The position numbers and the translations under genes were made by a program. DNA of 35,453 nt from an uncultured Prevotella sp. (GTDB lineage Bacteria; Bacteroidota; Bacteroidia; Bacteroidales; Bacteroidaceae): assembly GCA_902800365.1 (NCBI GenBank), contig CADCEF010000036.1, positions 1-35,453 on the forward strand, read 5' to 3'. A model generated the notes under the pieces. That model was not told where the DNA came from, made no database searches, and saw nothing but the letters and a program-made list of their open reading frames with translations. Below, piece by piece: positions 1 to 6,742 of this stretch (positions are counted from its first letter, which is position 1; every line of letters begins with the position of its first letter).

Positions 1-1539
1 CAGCAGGAACTGACCGTTCTTCTGCAGACCGCGAGTTACGTCGTACATGTGGAGGTAAGCCTGAACGTGGCAAGCTACGAAGTTAGGTGTAGTTACCAGG
101 TAGGTAGAGCGGATAGGTGTATCACCGAAACGCAGGTGAGAGCAGGTGAAACCTCCTGACTTCTTAGAGTCGTAAGAGAAGTAAGCCTGGCAGTACTTGT
201 CGGTGTTGTCACCAATAATTTTAACGCTATTCTTGTTAGCACCTACGGTACCATCGGCACCCAGACCGTAGAACTTAGCCTGGAACATGCCCTTACCACC
301 AAGTGCAATCTCCTCAACCTCAGGCAGAGAGGTGAAGGTAACATCGTCTACGATACCAACTGTGAAGTGGTTCTTTGGCTCGGGCATAGCGAGGTTGTTG
401 AACACGCTGATGATCTGAGCAGGTGTGGTGTCGCGGCTACCAAGACCGTAGCGGCCACCAACGATGAGAGGCTTGTTCTCTACGTCGTAGTAAGCATCCT
501 TAACGTCGAGGTACAGAGGCTCGCCATTTGCTCCTGGCTCCTTTGTACGGTCGAGCACAGCAATACGCTTAACAGTCTTAGGAACTGAAGCGAGCAGGTG
601 CTTAACTGAGAATGGACGATAGAGGTGAACTGAGATCATACCAACCTTCTGACCGTTAGCGTTCAGGTAGTCGATAGCCTCGCGAGCTGCATCGGTAGCA
701 GAACCCATGAGGATAATCATGCGATCAGCATCCTGAGCTCCGTAGTATGAGAACAGGTGGTACTCGCGGCCTGTGATCTTAGAGATCTCGCCGAGGTACT
801 TCTCTACAACCTCAGGTACTGCATCGTAGTACTGGTTGCTTGCCTCACGGTGTGTGAAGAATGTCTCTGGGTTCTCAGCAGTACCACGTGTGATAGGACG
901 CTCAGGGCTCATAGCACGATCGCGGAAACGCTTTACAAACTCCTCCTTAACCAATGGACGGATATCCTCCTGATCCATCAGCTCAATCTTGTGGTACTCG
1001 TGAGAGGTGCGGAAACCATCGAAGAAGTTAACGAATGGTACGCAGGTCTCGAGAGTTGCCAAGTGAGGAACGGCTGTGAGGTCCATCACCTCCTGTACAG
1101 AACCAGAGCAGAACATGGCGAAACCGGTCTGACGGCAAGCCATGACATCCTGGTGGTCACCAAAGATACACAGAGAGTGAGAAGCCAGTGTACGGGCAGA
1201 AACGTCGAATACACATGGAATCAGCTCACCAGCAATCTTATACATGTTAGGAATCATCAGGAGCAGACCCTGAGAAGCGGTGAATGTAGTGGTGAGAGCA
1301 CCAGCCTGCAGTGAACCGTGAACGGCACCGGCAGCACCAGCCTCTGACTGCATTTCCTGAACTGAGACGTTCTGGCCCCAGAGGTTCTTACGACCACGGG
1401 CAGCCCATTCGTCAACATGCTCCGCCATAGGAGATGACGGGGTGATGGGGTAGATAGCAGCTACCTCCGAGAACATATAGCTCACGTGAGCTGCAGCCTC
1501 GTTACCATCACAAGTGATAAACTTCTTTTCTTTAGCCAT
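1..1539 (-). CDS. nifJ: Pyruvate:ferredoxin (flavodoxin) oxidoreductase, N-terminal 513 residues (cut by window edge)
   Basis: This gene encodes the oxygen-sensitive enzyme that oxidises pyruvate with CoA to acetyl-CoA and CO2 and reduces ferredoxin. Only the first 513 codons are present; the reading frame runs off the left edge, and the family is normally about 1180 residues. I translated the minus strand by hand from the ATG at 1537-1539. It opens with MAKEKKFITCDGNEAAAH and carries the pyruvate-binding segment YPITPSSPMAE at about residues 30-40, typical of the PFOR N-terminal domain. Near residue 418 is GMFQAKFYGLGADGTVGAN, typical of the gamma-type domain. The FeS and thiamine-diphosphate domains would lie outside the window. 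The start is 54 nt downstream of the ATPase stop codon, and no TAnnTTTG box is visible there, so either readthrough from the ATPase promoter or an unrecognised promoter drives it. The family assignment is very secure. Confidence 0.95.
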   Translation of the reverse strand, partial: MAKEKKFITCDGNEAAAHVSYMFSEVAAIYPITPSSPMAEHVDEWAARGRKNLWGQNVSVQEMQSEAGAAGAVHGSLQAGALTTTFTASQGLLLMIPNMYKIAGELIPCVFDVSARTLASHSLCIFGDHQDVMACRQTGFAMFCSGSVQEVMDLTAVPHLATLETCVPFVNFFDGFRTSHEYHKIELMDQEDIRPLVKEEFVKRFRDRAMSPERPITRGTAENPETFFTHREASNQYYDAVPEVVEKYLGEISKITGREYHLFSYYGAQDADRMIILMGSATDAAREAIDYLNANGQKVGMISVHLYRPFSVKHLLASVPKTVKRIAVLDRTKEPGANGEPLYLDVKDAYYDVENKPLIVGGRYGLGSRDTTPAQIISVFNNLAMPEPKNHFTVGIVDDVTFTSLPEVEEIALGGKGMFQAKFYGLGADGTVGANKNSVKIIGDNTDKYCQAYFSYDSKKSGGFTCSHLRFGDTPIRSTYLVTTPNFVACHVQAYLHMYDVTRGLQKNGQFLL

Positions 1540-1593
1540 TGTTTTTAAATTTAAACGAATTACTAACTATTTGTTTGTTTTGTCTCTTATCTT

Positions 1594-2787
1594 TTAATAT
1601 AGGAATCCCAGCAGCCATAATGGTATCTGGTTGTCCTTACCAATCTCTGTGTTATATCGTGCATAGATTACATCGGGCGAGATTCGCATCTTGGCTGGTG
1701 ATTTTGCATCAACAACACGGAACTTCAGCTTCTCGTCTACAACAAAGCTGCAGTCGCGTGTGCTGGCGGTATTCACCTTGTGGTCTTTCCACATTGAGTT
1801 TACAAAGAATGTCTCCATTGCATCCTGCTTATCTACCTGAATAGGATAGATGGCGTACATGAGGTTGGAGTTGTGGAGCATAATCTTTGCAGGCTTCTTT
1901 GGGAAGTCCTGACCTACAGGATAAATAAGGTTGAGCAGGCGGGCATCGGTAAGATACTTGATGTAATTCATAACTGTAGCGCGGCTTGTCTCAATATCCT
2001 GAGCCAACTTACTTACGTTTGGAGTCTTGCCTGGACCTTCTTCGGCTATCTGATAGAACAGTTTCTTAATCTTAGTGAGGTACTTTAGTTCTATCTGCTT
2101 AATCAGCAGAATGTCGACCTCGGTCATCATGTTCATAGTCTTCAGCAGGTTCTCGCTGTAGTTGCGATCCTCCTGGAAGAATGGGTAGAAACCATGATGT
2201 ATGTAATCCTGGAAGTATCGGTTTGGCGATACCTTAGGCAGAATCTGCTTGATGATGCGTTCGTGGTTCTGAAGAATCTCTTCGAGCGAGTAGGGGCGGA
2301 AGTTGTTGCCCGTCATCAGATTGATGAACTCGCGAAATGACAGACCACGCAGATTGTAACTCTTTACAATACCGTTAAGCTCAGGGTTCTCGTCCTTGAG
2401 GCGCATAACACTCGAGCCGGTGAAAACGATTTTGAGGTTGGGGTAGAGGTCGTAGCACTTACGAAGCTCGCTGCTCCAGTTGGGCTGCTTAAACACCTGG
2501 TCGATAAGGAGAACACGACCTCCATGTTTGTAGAAGTTGCCTGCGAAATCGGCAATTCCTTCACCCTGAAAATAGAAGTTGTTCATGTTGATATACAGAC
2601 ATTGCTTGTCCATGATATCAAAATTCTCCTTAGCGTACTGAAGTAGAAAAGTAGTCTTGCCGATACCTCGCGTACCTTTGATACCAATCATGCGGTCGTT
2701 CCAGTTAATCTCATCCATTAGAATGCGACGAACCGGTGCATTTACATGCTCTACGAGATATCTGTGCGTCCTGAAAAAAGCTTCCAT
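1594..2787 (-). CDS. AAA-family ATPase with C-terminal DUF4143 domain (AAA_14 type)
   Basis: This is a 397-residue member of the large AAA_14/DUF4143 family, which is abundant in Bacteroidales and whose cellular role is mostly unknown. The Walker A loop GTRGIGKTT is at residues 38-46. The Walker B strand RVLLIDQV ends at D96, but the next residue, normally the catalytic glutamate, is Q97. The arginine-finger-like segment IVFTGSS follows. A winged-helix-like stretch (SKLAQDIETSRATVMNYIKY) lies around residue 260, and the rest matches a DUF4143-type nuclease-like fold ending in WLLGFLY. It has its own strong promoter (TTTG, 19 nt, TATCTTTG) within the divergent region shared with the ATP-grasp gene. 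It could be co-transcribed with the downstream PFOR gene, but a functional link is not implied. Function is unknown; it is sometimes discussed as toxin- or DNA-related, which I cannot support here. Confidence 0.85.
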   Translation of the reverse strand: MEAFFRTHRYLVEHVNAPVRRILMDEINWNDRMIGIKGTRGIGKTTFLLQYAKENFDIMDKQCLYINMNNFYFQGEGIADFAGNFYKHGGRVLLIDQVFKQPNWSSELRKCYDLYPNLKIVFTGSSVMRLKDENPELNGIVKSYNLRGLSFREFINLMTGNNFRPYSLEEILQNHERIIKQILPKVSPNRYFQDYIHHGFYPFFQEDRNYSENLLKTMNMMTEVDILLIKQIELKYLTKIKKLFYQIAEEGPGKTPNVSKLAQDIETSRATVMNYIKYLTDARLLNLIYPVGQDFPKKPAKIMLHNSNLMYAIYPIQVDKQDAMETFFVNSMWKDHKVNTASTRDCSFVVDEKLKFRVVDAKSPAKMRISPDVIYARYNTEIGKDNQIPLWLLGFLY

Positions 2788-2827
2788 TCCTGCTTATTTT
2801 GTTTCTATTTACTTTTAAAAGTGGTTG

Positions 2828-2858
2828 CAAAGATACAAATTTTATATTAAATTGCAAA
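2828..2858 (-). promoter_or_regulatory. Promoter of the AAA/DUF4143 ATPase gene
   Basis: On the minus strand there is TTTG (plus 2855-2858), a 19-nt spacer, and TATCTTTG (plus 2828-2835). This is an exact match to the Bacteroidetes -33/-7 consensus, about 40 nt upstream of the ATG at 2787. Confidence 0.75.
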
Positions 2859-2864
2859 GTCTAA

Positions 2865-2897
2865 CTTGCAAAATCTCAAAAAAAAATAGTATTTTTG
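2865..2897 (+). promoter_or_regulatory. Promoter of the ATP-grasp gene
   Basis: CTTG at 2865-2868 is followed by 21 nt and TATTTTTG at 2890-2897. This Bacteroidetes-type promoter lies inside the longer open frame that begins at 2825. It therefore argues that translation starts at 2909 or 2915, leaving a very short leader. Confidence 0.65.
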
Positions 2898-2908
2898 CAT
2901 CAAAATTG

Positions 2909-3967
2909 ATGAAAATGGCAAAATTATACGTGTTTAATCCAGAACATGACCTTGCACTTGCTGCAAACCTCTCGAATTTCACTTCGCCGTTGGCTGGTAG
3001 AAAACTGAGGCACGACATCGGTTATATACCTGCACTTTGGGCAGGCGATGATGACTATATTTTGGTGGATGATGTTCACCAGGCAGAAGAGGCTTATAGT
3101 AAATTGCGAGCAGAATTGGGTTTAGGGCCGAAACAGTTTGTGGATAAGAAACAGTTGAGTCGTCTATATATTAATAAGGTGGAACCATGGGGCTGGGATC
3201 TTGCACTTCGCTCATTCTTAATAAGATATGGTATTGATAATGTTCCGTCGGAAGATGATATATCTGTTATCCGTAACTTGTCGCATCGCCGCCAGGCTGC
3301 CGTACTACTTGAGAAACTGCAGATGGAAGGTGTAGTAGGCTATTCGCAAGAGGCCTTTGGTTTAGACGAAATAAAGATGTTGCTGAATACATATCATCAC
3401 ATAGTGGTTAAGGCTCCGTGGAGCAGTAGTGGGCGAGGTGTGAGGTTTATCGAAAATACTATCGATAGCTATCAGGAACGATGGATCAATAACGTGATTG
3501 ATAAGCAGGGTAGCGTGACGGTTGAGCCTTATTATAATAAGGTGATGGACTTTGGTATGGAGTTTGAAAGTGATGGCAAGGGGCATGTGAGTTATTTGGG
3601 ACTATCGCTATTCCATACCGTAAACGGTGCGTATACAGGTAATATTATAGCAACTGAAGAAGAAAAAGAATTGGAGCTAAGTCGCTATGTATCAGGTGAA
3701 TTAGTAAACGCGTTAAAGAATAAGATCTGCTCTTGCCTGGGCGATACTTTCTGCGGAAAATATCAAGGCCCGTTTGGCGTTGATATGATGATAGTGGCTA
3801 AGGATGATAATAGTGGTTTCCTGCTTCATCCATGTGTGGAGATTAATCTGCGCCGTACTATGGGGCACGTGGCTCTGGCAGTACCTACCTATACTGATGG
3901 CTGCAAACACGTTATGGAGATAACAAAAAGAGAGGACGACTTTAAGGTCATCCTCTCCCAAATATAA
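2909..3967 (+). CDS. Conserved Bacteroidales protein with ATP-grasp-like fold
   Basis: The protein has 352 residues from ATG 2909 (350 from ATG 2915). The open frame extends upstream to 2825, but those codons overlap a promoter box, so the later starts are preferred. The N terminus, AKLYVFNPEHDLALAANLSN, is characteristic of a conserved Bacteroidetes family. Three features suggest an ATP-grasp enzyme: a glycine-rich KAPWSSSGRGVRF nucleotide loop about 165 residues in; GKYQGPFGVDMMIV; and near the C terminus VEINLRRTMGHVAL, with an E-x-N metal-ligand pattern. ATP-grasp enzymes ligate a carboxylate to an amine or thiol through an acyl-phosphate, but no substrate can be named. The gene converges on the mmd cluster, and its last codons contain the hairpin that probably terminates that operon. 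The fold is inferred from motifs only. Confidence 0.75.
   Translation: MKMAKLYVFNPEHDLALAANLSNFTSPLAGRKLRHDIGYIPALWAGDDDYILVDDVHQAEEAYSKLRAELGLGPKQFVDKKQLSRLYINKVEPWGWDLALRSFLIRYGIDNVPSEDDISVIRNLSHRRQAAVLLEKLQMEGVVGYSQEAFGLDEIKMLLNTYHHIVVKAPWSSSGRGVRFIENTIDSYQERWINNVIDKQGSVTVEPYYNKVMDFGMEFESDGKGHVSYLGLSLFHTVNGAYTGNIIATEEEKELELSRYVSGELVNALKNKICSCLGDTFCGKYQGPFGVDMMIVAKDDNSGFLLHPCVEINLRRTMGHVALAVPTYTDGCKHVMEITKREDDFKVILSQI
3924..3957 (-). terminator. Terminator of the mmd operon, embedded in the opposing gene
   Basis: GAGAGGA (3930-3936) pairs with TCCTCTC (3951-3957). Inside it GAC (3938-3940) pairs with GTC (3947-3949) around a TTTAAG loop, with one C/A mismatch. On the minus strand the stem is followed by TTTTTG. 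It lies 21 nt beyond the mmdC stop and within the last codons of the plus-strand ATP-grasp gene. Confidence 0.7.
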
Positions 3968-3978
3968 TAAGGTGAAAC

Positions 3979-4407
3979 TTACTCGATAACGATCAGAGCG
4001 TCGTCCTCCATTACACTCTCACCAACCTTTACGCAGATAGCTGTTACCTTACCATCCTTCTCGGCTGTCAGGTTGTTTGCCATCTTCATAGCCTCCAGTA
4101 CTACAACTGTATCGCCAGCCTTAACCTCGTCGCCCTCGGCAACCTTGATGTCAGTAATAACACCAGGCAGAGGAGCCTTAACGGCGTTAGCCTTGTTTAC
4201 AGCGGCCTTGTTGGCTGTAGGCTCAGCGCTGCTTGATGCGGCAGCTGCTGGCTTAACTACAGGCTTTTTCTTCTCAGGTTCAGCCTGCTTCTCCATTTCT
4301 ACGGTATACTGTTCGCCATTTACGGTCAGAGTAGCAATATTGTCGGTAATATCGCCTACCACAACCTCGTACTTATTACCATTAATGGTATACTTGTATT
4401 CTTTCAT
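3979..4407 (-). CDS. mmdC: Biotin carboxyl carrier subunit of methylmalonyl-CoA decarboxylase / acyl-CoA carboxylase
   Basis: This 142-residue biotinyl carrier protein carries the carboxyl group between carboxyltransferase and its partner subunit. The C-terminal biotinyl domain (about 75-142) has the canonical EAMKM motif with the biotin-accepting lysine at K108, preceded by the usual PLPG entry. A 35-residue Ala/Pro/Lys-rich linker (about 42-75) forms a flexible arm, and the N-terminal 40 residues form a small domain seen in Bacteroidetes homologues. I chose the ATG at 4405-4407 (MKEYKYTING) over a longer upstream frame because the stop codon of the preceding small gene ends 2 nt before it, which indicates translational coupling. 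It is the last gene of mce-mmdA-small gene-mmdC. No membrane beta subunit follows; the operon ends in a terminator. A role with propionyl-CoA carboxylase instead remains possible. Confidence 0.92.
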   Translation of the reverse strand: MKEYKYTINGNKYEVVVGDITDNIATLTVNGEQYTVEMEKQAEPEKKKPVVKPAAAASSSAEPTANKAAVNKANAVKAPLPGVITDIKVAEGDEVKAGDTVVVLEAMKMANNLTAEKDGKVTAICVKVGESVMEDDALIVIE

Positions 4408-4409
4408 TT

Positions 4410-4559
4410 TTAGGGATGTTGAGTGAATGATTGTGCATAGCCATTCCACTGTGTGGGATGCGCGTTAATTGTAATAATGCCCGTTTCAACGTCGTGAACG
4501 TTGTTTCCCAGATGCTCGTGCAGGGCCAGGGCTATAGCAGCATATACTTCTTTATTCAT
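4410..4559 (-). CDS. Small 49-residue subunit between mmdA and mmdC (epsilon/delta-C-terminal-like)
   Basis: This short gene is easy to miss. Hand translation gives a 49-residue protein that begins MNKEVYAAIALALHEHLG and ends AQSFTQHP. It starts 20 nt after the mmdA stop codon and stops 2 nt before the mmdC start, so it is certainly placed as an operon member. The AAIALALHEHLG helix resembles the C-terminal segment of the small delta/gamma subunits of biotin-dependent sodium-pump decarboxylases. In Veillonella methylmalonyl-CoA decarboxylase, a separate subunit of similar size (MmdE, epsilon) resembles the delta C terminus. I infer that this protein is such an assembly or stabilising subunit linking carboxyltransferase to the carrier. 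It has no transmembrane segment. The coding call rests on position, tight spacing and family resemblance; the subunit identity is less certain. Confidence 0.75.
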   Translation of the reverse strand: MNKEVYAAIALALHEHLGNNVHDVETGIITINAHPTQWNGYAQSFTQHP

Positions 4560-4579
4560 ATTTATTTTTCAATTGTCAA

Positions 4580-6145
4580 TTACATAGGTATGTTACCATG
4601 CTTCTTGGCAGGCAGCGAGTCGCGCTTGGTAGCGAGCTGGGCCAGACCGCGGCAGATGCGGAAACGAGTGTTGCGTGGCTCGATAACGTCATCGATGTAG
4701 CCATACTTGGCTGCCTGATATGGGTTAGCGAATAGCTCGTTGTACTCGTCCTCCTTCTCGGCAATGAATGCCTTAACGTCTTCACCAGCCTCCTTCTTAG
4801 CCTTAGCCTCCTTAGCATACAGTACGGCAGCAGCACCTGATGCACCCATAACGGCAATCTCGGCTGATGGCCATGCGTAGTTAAGGTCGGTATGCAGCTG
4901 CTTAGAGCCCATAACGATGTGTGAACCACCATACGACTTACGCAGGGTAACAGTAATCTTGGGCACGGTAGCCTCTCCGTAAGCATAGAGAAGCTGAGCT
5001 CCGTGCAGGATAACGGCGTTGTACTCCTGACCTGTACCTGGCAGGAATCCTGGTACGTCAACAAGTGATACGATAGGAATATTGAAGGCGTCGCAGAAAC
5101 GAACGAAACGTGCACCCTTACGGCTTGCGTTTACATCGAGAACACCAGCGTAACAAGCAGGCTGGTTAGCTACGATACCTACACTCTGACCATTGAAGCG
5201 AGCGAAACCTACGATGATGTTCTTAGCGAACTTAGGCTGAACCTCGAAGAACTCGCCGTTATCGGTGATAGCAGCGATAACCTTGTACATATCGTAAGCC
5301 TCGTTGGGGTTCTCTGGGATAATCTCGTTCAAACTGTCCTCCATACGGTTGATAGGATCGGTGCAAGGCTTCATAGGAGCTGTCTCCATGTTGTTTGATG
5401 GGATGTAGCTCAGCAGAGTCTTAAGCATCTGGATTCCTTCTTCCTCAGTAGCAGCTGTGAAGTGAGTAACACCTGACTTTGTGGCGTGAACTGATGCACC
5501 ACCCAGGTGCTCCTGATCGATGTCCTCGCCAGTAACAGTCTTTACAACCTTTGGACCTGTGAGGAACATGTATGATGTATTCTCCATCATAAGGGTGAAG
5601 TCGGTGAGGGCAGGAGAATAAACGGCACCACCTGCGCAAGGACCGAAGATACCTGAAATCTGTGGGATAACACCTGATGCAAGGATGTTACGCTCGAAAA
5701 TCTCAGCATAACCTGCCAGAGCGTTGATACCTTCCTGAATACGTGCACCACCTGAATCGTTGATGCCAATCAGAGGAGCACCCATCTTCATGGCCATATC
5801 CATTACCTTACAAATCTTCTGACTCATTGTCTCCGACAGAGAACCTGCGTGTACTGTGAAGTCCTGTGCGAAGATAAATACCAGACGACCATCGATAGTA
5901 CCTGAACCGGCTACAACACCGTCGCCAAGGAACTGCTTCTTCTCCATACCGAAGTTATGGCAGCGATGCTCCTTAAACATATCGTACTCTTCGAATGAAC
6001 CCTCGTCGAGCAGCATTTCTACGCGCTCACGAGCGGTATACTTGCCACGATCGTGCTGTTTCTGAATAGCTTTCTCACCACCACCGAGACGTGCCTGTTC
6101 GCGCTTCTCGATGAGTTGCTTGATTTTTTCTAATTGTTTGCTCAT
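4580..6145 (-). CDS. mmdA: Methylmalonyl-CoA decarboxylase alpha subunit / propionyl-CoA carboxylase carboxyltransferase
   Basis: This 521-residue carboxyltransferase moves CO2 between (S)-methylmalonyl-CoA and biotin, the step that gives propionyl-CoA in the succinate-propionate pathway. It is full length for the family, with two crotonase-fold halves. Visible signatures are GINDSGGARIQEG at 127-139, the oxyanion/CoA segment GPCAGGAVYSPALTDF at 168-183, and in the second half NQPACYAGVLDVNASRKGAR followed by VDVPGFLPGTGQE. The gene sits between mce and the small subunit gene, 38 nt downstream of the mce stop. In Bacteroidales this cluster usually also contains the membrane beta subunit, which is not present here. 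The sequence cannot distinguish a sodium-pumping decarboxylase from a soluble carboxylase, because the same alpha subunit serves both. Confidence 0.95.
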   Translation of the reverse strand: MSKQLEKIKQLIEKREQARLGGGEKAIQKQHDRGKYTARERVEMLLDEGSFEEYDMFKEHRCHNFGMEKKQFLGDGVVAGSGTIDGRLVFIFAQDFTVHAGSLSETMSQKICKVMDMAMKMGAPLIGINDSGGARIQEGINALAGYAEIFERNILASGVIPQISGIFGPCAGGAVYSPALTDFTLMMENTSYMFLTGPKVVKTVTGEDIDQEHLGGASVHATKSGVTHFTAATEEEGIQMLKTLLSYIPSNNMETAPMKPCTDPINRMEDSLNEIIPENPNEAYDMYKVIAAITDNGEFFEVQPKFAKNIIVGFARFNGQSVGIVANQPACYAGVLDVNASRKGARFVRFCDAFNIPIVSLVDVPGFLPGTGQEYNAVILHGAQLLYAYGEATVPKITVTLRKSYGGSHIVMGSKQLHTDLNYAWPSAEIAVMGASGAAAVLYAKEAKAKKEAGEDVKAFIAEKEDEYNELFANPYQAAKYGYIDDVIEPRNTRFRICRGLAQLATKRDSLPAKKHGNIPM

Positions 6146-6183
6146 TGTTTTTATGTTACTATATGAAATATTTCTGTTAATGA

Positions 6184-6594
6184 TTACTCAGGGTGCTCAC
6201 AGAGCTCTGTCAGAATGCCGCATGTTGACTTTGGGTGCAGGAATGCAATATTCAGACCCTCGGCGCCCTTACGTGGCTTCTCGTCAATAAGGCGTACGCC
6301 CTTCTCCGATACCTCAGCAAGGCCTTTAGCTACGCCGTCTTCTACGCAGAATGCTACGTGGTGCACGCCCTTATTGCCCTTATCGAGCCACTTCTGGATA
6401 GTGCTTTCTGGTGATGTTGGCTCCAGCAGTTCCAACTTAACCTCGCCGCAACGCAGGAAGGCAGTCTTCACTTTCTGGTCCTCAACTACTTCTGTTGCAT
6501 AACACTCCAAACCGAGCACGTCCTTGAAGAACGGCAGGCTTTCTTCGATACTCTGGACGGCGATGCCCAGATGCTCAATGTGCGAAATCTTCAT
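6184..6594 (-). CDS. mce: Methylmalonyl-CoA epimerase
   Basis: This 136-residue vicinal-oxygen-chelate (glyoxalase-fold) enzyme interconverts (R)- and (S)-methylmalonyl-CoA. The mutase product is thereby turned into the substrate of MmdA, encoded immediately downstream. The N terminus KISHIEHLGIAV supplies the first metal histidine (H8). VHHVAFCVED supplies the second-half histidine, and a glutamate near the C terminus in ILTELCEH completes the site. Length and motif order match the family closely. It is the first gene of the operon and has its own TAnnTTTG promoter about 35 nt upstream. No methylmalonyl-CoA mutase gene is in the window. Confidence 0.95.
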   Translation of the reverse strand: MKISHIEHLGIAVQSIEESLPFFKDVLGLECYATEVVEDQKVKTAFLRCGEVKLELLEPTSPESTIQKWLDKGNKGVHHVAFCVEDGVAKGLAEVSEKGVRLIDEKPRKGAEGLNIAFLHPKSTCGILTELCEHPE

Positions 6595-6628
6595 AACCTT
6601 AAAATTTAGAATTACTGTTTACGATGTG

Positions 6629-6636
6629 CAAAGGTA
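6629..6636 (-). promoter_or_regulatory. -7 box of the mce-mmdA-mmdC operon promoter
   Basis: On the minus strand this reads TACCTTTG, an exact TAnnTTTG box 34 nt upstream of the mce ATG. A TTTC about 19-20 nt further upstream is a plausible -33 element. Confidence 0.7.
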
Positions 6637-6674
6637 CAAAACTTAAATGAGAAACCACTCATATTTTGCTTTTT

Positions 6675-6720
6675 TTATTAAAAAAAAGAGATTGTAGCGT
6701 GGAAATGTGCTACAATCTCA
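6675..6720 (-). terminator. Rho-independent terminator after the LruC lipoprotein gene
   Basis: GAGATTGTAGC (6688-6698) pairs perfectly with GCTACAATCTC (6709-6719) across a 10-nt loop. On the minus strand the 11-bp stem is followed by a long T tract. It lies 23 nt past the stop of the 6743-9286 gene and upstream of the mce promoter. Confidence 0.88.
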
Positions 6721-6742
6721 ATTTTTATTCGTGTTATAATCC

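Noticed and set aside
757-1314. A 185-codon plus-strand frame opposite the PFOR gene
   Set aside because: It overlaps conserved PFOR coding sequence throughout and shows no recognisable domain.
1540-1593. A promoter for the PFOR gene in the 54-nt gap
   Set aside because: No TAnnTTTG box or sigma-54 site is visible; TAATTCGTTT is too poor a match.
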